Assembly: GCF_003614435.1 (NCBI RefSeq)
Contig: NZ_CP025546.1
Location: 6,448,001-6,512,000 of the forward strand
DNA: 64,000 nucleotides
Direction of reading: 5' to 3'
From: Mycobacterium paragordonae
Lineage (GTDB): Bacteria > Actinomycetota > Actinomycetes > Mycobacteriales > Mycobacteriaceae
In this document: one piece after another, positions 63,609 to 64,000 of the stretch
How the letters are laid out: every line of letters begins with the position of its first letter
Numbering within the stretch: the stretch's first letter is position 1
Notes under the pieces: generated by a model
The model's database searches: none
What the model saw: only the letters and a program-made list of their open reading frames with translations
What the model was told of the DNA's origin: nothing
Program-made: the position numbers and the translations under genes

Positions 63609-64000
63609 GAGTTGCTCGCAATCTGTTGTTTGAGCCAGGCCATTTCCCAGAAGTTCTCACTGCCTGCCAGCAGGTCTTCGTGGGCTTCTCTGAGCACTTC
63701 ACGCGCGCCCGGGTGCTCACGGGTGACCAGTTCGGCGAGATGGATGGCGTGCAGCGGGCGGCCCGCGCACAGGTGGGCCCGGGCGCGGTCGACGAGCGCG
63801 TCGGCACCGGCGAGTTCGACGATGTCGGCCGCCACTTCGTCGAGCCCGACCGGATAGAGCTCGGTGGTCGAGCGGTGGTGAAACCAACCGGAATAGTTCT
63901 CCCAGATGGCCCGCACGTCCCAGGCGACCTTGCCGTAGCCCTGGCCCACTTCGAGTTCCGCGGGCAGCGCGATCTCACGCATCAACGAGCCGACGTCCTT
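63605..64000 (-). CDS. Alkyl-sulfatase-like metallo-beta-lactamase-fold protein, C-terminal part (cut by window edge)
   Basis: About 131 C-terminal residues are visible, and the frame is open to the right edge. The segment GYGKVAWDVRAIWENYSGWFHHRSTTELYPV, followed by ELAGADALVDRARAHLCAGRPLHAIHLAELV, is the dimerisation domain of alkyl/aryl sulfatases of the SdsA1/BDS1 class. The catalytic metal-binding domain lies outside the window. It overlaps the SDR start by ATGA, so it heads the visible operon sulfatase-SDR-VOC-LLM. Confidence 0.75.
   Translation of the reverse strand, partial: KDVGSLMREIALPAELEVGQGYGKVAWDVRAIWENYSGWFHHRSTTELYPVGLDEVAADIVELAGADALVDRARAHLCAGRPLHAIHLAELVTREHPGAREVLREAHEDLLAGSENFWEMAWLKQQIASNS

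Overview
The window looks like the chromosome of a slow-growing Mycobacterium of the kind rich in PE_PGRS genes. The evidence is high G+C, a PE gene cut by the left edge, a full PE_PGRS gene, and a gene order matching the M. tuberculosis interval around Rv3715c-Rv3734c. That backbone is recR, ybaB, ami1, an SRPBCC protein, dnaX, aspB, SRP RNA, tRNA-Ser, lucA, cut5, an Rv3725-like epimerase, polD1, ligC, an Rv3733c-like Nudix protein and tgs2. Species cannot be fixed from sequence alone. No insertion sequence, integrase, prophage or CRISPR array was seen, and no gap without a gene exceeds 300 bases.

Layout. 1-10.9 kb: conserved DNA repair, replication, cell-wall and lipid-uptake genes, interrupted by a PE_PGRS gene with a seven-repeat YVTN beta-propeller lying between dnaX and aspB. 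10.9-18 kb: an accessory block with a ParB-like protein, an LpqH-type lipoprotein, a TPR protein coupled to a CHAT-family cysteine protease, a small membrane protein, and a coupled pair of unrecognised proteins. 18-22 kb: a reductase, two CsbD-like stress proteins, a strong terminator, intact cut5, a PPOX-fold oxidoreductase and the Rv3725-like epimerase. 22-29 kb: a zinc-ribbon/cyclase/AAA/TPR signalling protein coupled to an SMP-30-like protein, an isochorismatase-like hydrolase and an acyltransferase-3/SGNH protein. 29-38.6 kb: two wax-ester/triacylglycerol synthases, the divergent polD1-ligC repair pair, a TetR gene with a palindromic operator, a tandem duplicated gene pair, a P450, a Nudix hydrolase and a secreted Cys-rich protein.

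38.7-48.4 kb holds two opposed operons. One is a four-gene ATGA-linked chain (reductase, VOC, SDR, TetR) behind a palindrome. The other is a five-gene leftward catabolic operon (LLM monooxygenase, CaiB-type CoA-transferase, CitE-like lyase, type-B esterase, D-2-hydroxyacid dehydrogenase) divergent from a GntR gene, with overlapping palindromes in the shared promoter. 48.5-54 kb: a Pls/PosA-type single-module peptide synthetase coupled to an M1-type metallopeptidase, then a DUF2237 protein. 54-61 kb: a LuxR-type regulator with a cyclase-like domain diverges from a frameshifted paralogue of the zinc-ribbon cyclase; a small leaderless gene and two 66-bp structured repeats follow. 61.4-64 kb: a leftward operon of an alkylsulfatase-like protein (cut by the right edge), an SDR, a VOC protein and an LLM oxidoreductase.

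A recurring regulatory feature is leaderless transcription: at least fourteen genes have a TANNNT box ending 6 or 7 nt before ATG or GTG. This was used to choose several starts. Within operons, ATGA/GTGA overlaps are common.
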